A stretch of DNA of 26,718 nt from Saliniplasma sp051745305 (GTDB lineage Archaea > Thermoplasmatota > Thermoplasmata > Halarchaeoplasmatales > Halarchaeoplasmataceae). A program made the translations under genes and the position numbers. The stretch covers positions 1 to 26,718 of the forward strand of contig JBNJDY010000020.1 of assembly GCA_051745305.1 (NCBI GenBank). The letters run 5' to 3'. The notes beneath the pieces were generated by a model. The model was not told the origin of the DNA. It did not search any database and saw only the letters and a list, made by a program, of their open reading frames with translations. Below, one piece after another: positions 24,246 to 26,718 of the stretch. Positions within the stretch are counted from its first letter, which is position 1. Each line of letters begins with the position of its first letter.

Positions 24246-25718
24246 TTGTTAGAAATGGTCAAGATACTCTACAGGGAACTCCATTACCAGATGGCCAAAG
24301 AGAATCCGATGATTAATAGTGAGGGGGAGTTCAACAAACAGGTCAAGAAGTCCATGGATATGAAGAGGAACGTGCTTCAGCAGTCCATGATATTTCTTTT
24401 ATTCGGAATAATGACCGCCGGGAGTATCTTTGTAGCAGAGGATGAAGCCATGGTAGTCGGTGTGTTGACTTCACTGGCACTGATACCCTTCGTTCTGTCA
24501 CTATATCAGACCACTATACAGGCATCGTTCCTTACATCTTTAGGTATATTCGAACCTTTGAAACCGCTGCCGGTGCAGTTGGGAGGTAAGTATATGAGCG
24601 GTGTTATCTCCTTGGATCTGATCCCCGGGTTTGTACTCGTGATACCGGCTGTAGTAGCCATGGTATTTAGAGCACCTTTGAGCGGAATTTTGGCACTGTT
24701 CTGGATGATAGTGGGAGTATTAGCAGGACATGTGATTGGACTCGGAGTCTTCGCACTTTTTGGTCAAAAGGTAATGAACTATAAAGGGAGTCTAAGTTTT
24801 TTGAAGAATGTACTCAAGGTCATCGGGCTGCTGTTATTCATGGGTCTGTTCTTCGGTGTGATGTATTTTCAGGAGTATTTTGCAGCCCATGTAGGAACGG
24901 TTATGGATTATCCTTTCGTTTTCCCGGTATCACTAGCATCGGTTTTTGAACCTTTGAACAGTTTGATATTGTTGGCATTTCATCTAGCCATATTAGTACC
25001 TGTATATCTTTTGAGTCTTAGAAAGGTCTGGAGCGGCATCCTAGAACCTGCGGTCACCTCCCCAGGTAAAGTGGAAACTGATTACAAGTTATCCCTTAGA
25101 AATCCGATAGTGTCTTTGATACTGAAGGACCTCAAGGTCATCGGTAGGAAAACTTCCATGATGGCAGGACTGCTGTTCCCACTCTACATAGCATTACCGC
25201 AGATGTTTTTACGGATCAGAGATGGTAGAATATCTATAGTTGAGATGACCTATCTGGTATTCCTGGTCGGTATAATGACGGTCGCCGGTGCCGACGCTAT
25301 ATTGAAGGTGGAGGGAAAGAGCATGAGTTTTTTGAGGACTTTACCTTTGTCGAAAGCTGAGTTCGCCTTGGGTAAAGCATTATCTATGAGTATCGTACCG
25401 ATGTTTGTCGGGATAGGTATGGTAGGTTTAGGTGTGTATTTCACAGTCGAAGTGATATACTTACTGCCACTGGTCTTGATACTACCGATAACAGCTGCGG
25501 TCGTTACTATGAGCTATCTGTTTAGGTATGAAGGTAATACCATCGGTGTACCGGAGTTCGATTTTAAAAAGATGATACTTCTGTTTTTGATAGTGGGGGT
25601 GGTCTTCGGGGTAGTAGCAGTTCCGATAATATTCATGGGGAGCGTTTTAAAGTATATAGCCAGTCCTTTGGTAGCTATTATAATCATAGTGATCTTGTAC
25701 TTACGGTTGAACCGATGA
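24246..25718 (+). CDS. Large ABC exporter membrane subunit
   Basis: 490 residues with about 12 hydrophobic helices in two halves, separated by a polar segment around residues 260-300 (LEPAVTSPGKVETDYKLSLRNPIVSLILKDLK). The LILKDLKVIGRK stretch before the second half and FLRTLPLSKAEFALGKAL are usual for long ABC-2-like permeases in archaea and Firmicutes. The TTG at 24246 is preferred because GAGGTGA (24236-24242, overlapping the upstream stop) is correctly spaced for it; the ATG at 24255 is the alternative and loses only three residues. Coupled to the ATPase gene 4 bp upstream. The double-length permease could act as one polypeptide with two ATPases. Substrate unknown. Confidence 0.82.
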   Translation: MLEMVKILYRELHYQMAKENPMINSEGEFNKQVKKSMDMKRNVLQQSMIFLLFGIMTAGSIFVAEDEAMVVGVLTSLALIPFVLSLYQTTIQASFLTSLGIFEPLKPLPVQLGGKYMSGVISLDLIPGFVLVIPAVVAMVFRAPLSGILALFWMIVGVLAGHVIGLGVFALFGQKVMNYKGSLSFLKNVLKVIGLLLFMGLFFGVMYFQEYFAAHVGTVMDYPFVFPVSLASVFEPLNSLILLAFHLAILVPVYLLSLRKVWSGILEPAVTSPGKVETDYKLSLRNPIVSLILKDLKVIGRKTSMMAGLLFPLYIALPQMFLRIRDGRISIVEMTYLVFLVGIMTVAGADAILKVEGKSMSFLRTLPLSKAEFALGKALSMSIVPMFVGIGMVGLGVYFTVEVIYLLPLVLILPITAAVVTMSYLFRYEGNTIGVPEFDFKKMILLFLIVGVVFGVVAVPIIFMGSVLKYIASPLVAIIIIVILYLRLNR

Positions 25719-25728
25719 ACCCCGCAAG

Positions 25729-25739
25729 ATTTATCTATA
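25729..25739 (+). promoter_or_regulatory. TATA box of tpiA
   Basis: GATTTATCTAT is centred about 26 bp before the GTGATGATGATG start cluster at 25759-25770, with no Shine-Dalgarno. A leaderless message is likely. Confidence 0.45.
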
Positions 25740-25758
25740 TTCCTAACATTCATTCTCT

Positions 25759-26430
25759 GTGATGATGATGGTTGAAACTCCCATAATAATAGTGAATTAT
25801 AAAACGTATTCACAATCTGTTGGAAACAAGTCTGTAGAATTGACGAAGACCATAGAAGAGAACGCAGAGGTCAACTGGGCCGTGTGTCCACAGTTGGCGG
25901 ATCTAAGGATGGTTTCCGAAGAAACTGATGTTCCTGTCATGGCACAGCACGTGGATGGTATCGGACCCGGCAGCAATACCGGCCATGTACTTTGTGAAAC
26001 GGTCAAGCAGGCTGGTGCCGTCGGAACTTTGATAAATCATTCTGAGAACAGGTTGAAGCTGTCGGAGATCGAAAAGATAGTTCGGATATGTAAGGAGAAG
26101 GGATTGACTACTATTGTTTGTGCCAATAATCCAAAGGTTGCGGCTTCCGCTGCAGTGTTTGATCCCGATTTCGTTGCTTACGAACCACCAGAGTTGATCG
26201 GTGGCGATATCTCGGTTTCAACAGCCAAACCGGAAGTGGTGGCAGAGGCTGTAAGAGAGGTCAAATCGGTCAATGAGGATGTTGGAGTTCTTTGTGGGGC
26301 TGGTGTTAAAGACGGAGAAGACGTGAAAAAGGCAATGGAGTTAGGTACCGAAGGTGTGTTGTTAGCTTCTGGATTGGTTAAATCTGAAACTCCGGTAGAA
26401 GTCATAAAAGACCTTGAAAGTGGACTTTAG
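25759..26430 (+). CDS. tpiA: Triosephosphate isomerase (archaeal type)
   Basis: About 220-223 residues, the short archaeal form of TIM rather than the roughly 250-residue bacterial form. Catalytic positions are visible: Asn and Lys in VNYKTY, His in NHSENR and Glu in AYEPPELIGG, with the phosphate-binding loop VLCGAGVKDGEDV near the end. It interconverts dihydroxyacetone phosphate and glyceraldehyde-3-phosphate in glycolysis and gluconeogenesis. Four start codons follow one another (GTG 25759, ATG 25762, 25765, 25768), so the N-terminus is uncertain by three residues. The TATA spacing favours the first two. The convergent DUF362-type gene ends 3 bp after the stop. Confidence 0.96.
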   Translation: MMMMVETPIIIVNYKTYSQSVGNKSVELTKTIEENAEVNWAVCPQLADLRMVSEETDVPVMAQHVDGIGPGSNTGHVLCETVKQAGAVGTLINHSENRLKLSEIEKIVRICKEKGLTTIVCANNPKVAASAAVFDPDFVAYEPPELIGGDISVSTAKPEVVAEAVREVKSVNEDVGVLCGAGVKDGEDVKKAMELGTEGVLLASGLVKSETPVEVIKDLESGL

Positions 26431-26433
26431 TGA

Positions 26434-26718
26434 TCATTCCTTTCTTAAAGCGTCTACTGGACAGACTTCGGCACAGGAGTAGCATCTGATACATTTCCAC
26501 CAGCTTATCTTAGGGCCGTAATCTTTCATAGTGATAGCGTCGTTGGGGCAGATCTCGTGACATTTTCTGCATTTGATGCACTTCTGTTTGTTCAGCTTTG
26601 GTCTTCTCAGGAAGAAGTTCGAGATGAATCCGGTTAAGAAGTTAGGCATGTACCATGGAGTGTAACCTCCTTTCGGGTAGTTGATTTTGATATCGAAATC
26701 ATCGGGAGTGAGGTTGGT
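26434..26718 (-). CDS. DUF362 protein with C-terminal 2[4Fe-4S] ferredoxin domain (5' part beyond window)
   Basis: The minus-strand frame is open from the stop at 26434 to the window edge, about 94 residues, so the N-terminal part lies outside. Two cluster motifs are intact: CIKCRKCHEICP and CIRCYSCAEVCP, enough for two [4Fe-4S] clusters. The residues before them (NYPKGGYTPWYMPNF, then FLRRPKLNKQKC) look like the end of a DUF362 domain, which is commonly fused to such a ferredoxin module. The ATG at 26649 would give a separate 71-residue ferredoxin, but the upstream codons remain open and family-like, so a longer protein is preferred. Likely electron transfer; partner unknown. Confidence 0.7.
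   Translation of the reverse strand, partial: TNLTPDDFDIKINYPKGGYTPWYMPNFLTGFISNFFLRRPKLNKQKCIKCRKCHEICPNDAITMKDYGPKISWWKCIRCYSCAEVCPVDALRKE

Overview
The window looks archaeal and Euryarchaeota-like. The evidence is an archaeal/eukaryotic-type leucyl-tRNA synthetase, a short (about 220-residue) archaeal triosephosphate isomerase, archaea-typical families (DUF63, a DUF5828-like protein, a TupA-type tungstate-binding protein, pilin-like proteins), and TATA boxes about 24-27 bp upstream of start codons, which implies many leaderless mRNAs. Genes inside transcription units often have Shine-Dalgarno sequences instead. Base composition is moderately AT-rich. I cannot name a genus. A DUF5828-like protein and a DUF63 protein suggest some affinity with haloarchaea and methanogens, but the proteins do not look as acidic as those of extreme haloarchaea. 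Genes are packed tightly, with 1-5 bp gaps or short overlaps even between convergent pairs.

Layout. 1-566 (-): start of a tungstate ABC transporter binding protein, cut by the window edge. 970-2286 (+): MATE efflux protein whose conserved N-terminus continues upstream without a usable start codon. 2288-4039 (-): two-gene ABC-2 exporter. 4130-7422 (+): P-type cation pump followed by a small flavodoxin-like protein. 7419-8675 (-): nucleotide-sugar dehydrogenase. 8890-9494 (+): VapB/VapC toxin-antitoxin pair with a palindromic operator. 9653-12092 (+): OB-fold membrane protein, YdjM-like membrane hydrolase and DASS/SLC13 transporter. 12098-12652 (-): DUF5828-like protein. 12751-13742 (+): two translationally coupled, paralogous pilin-like membrane proteins. 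13735-14169 (-): DUF488. 14301-14534 (+): ribbon-helix-helix regulator with a C-rich terminator. 21614 down to 14631 (-): probable operon leuS-glmU-glmS-DUF63. 21816-23084 (+): AAA/DUF4143 ATPase behind four phased operator-like repeats. 23082-about 23430: structured non-coding remnant that looks like the right end and omega-RNA region of an IS200/IS605 TnpB element. 23480-25718 (+): second ABC exporter. 25759-26430 (+): tpiA. 26434-26718 (-): C-terminal part of a DUF362/ferredoxin protein, cut by the edge.

Genes that probably work together. glmS and glmU make UDP-GlcNAc, and the dehydrogenase at 7419-8675 could oxidise a UDP-HexNAc derivative for surface glycans. VapB and VapC form a toxin-antitoxin module. 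The two ABC pairs are exporters of unknown substrate. The least explained parts are the phased repeats at 21696-21806, the TnpB-like remnant at 23082-23430, the paralogous pilin-like pair, and the MATE gene without a start codon.
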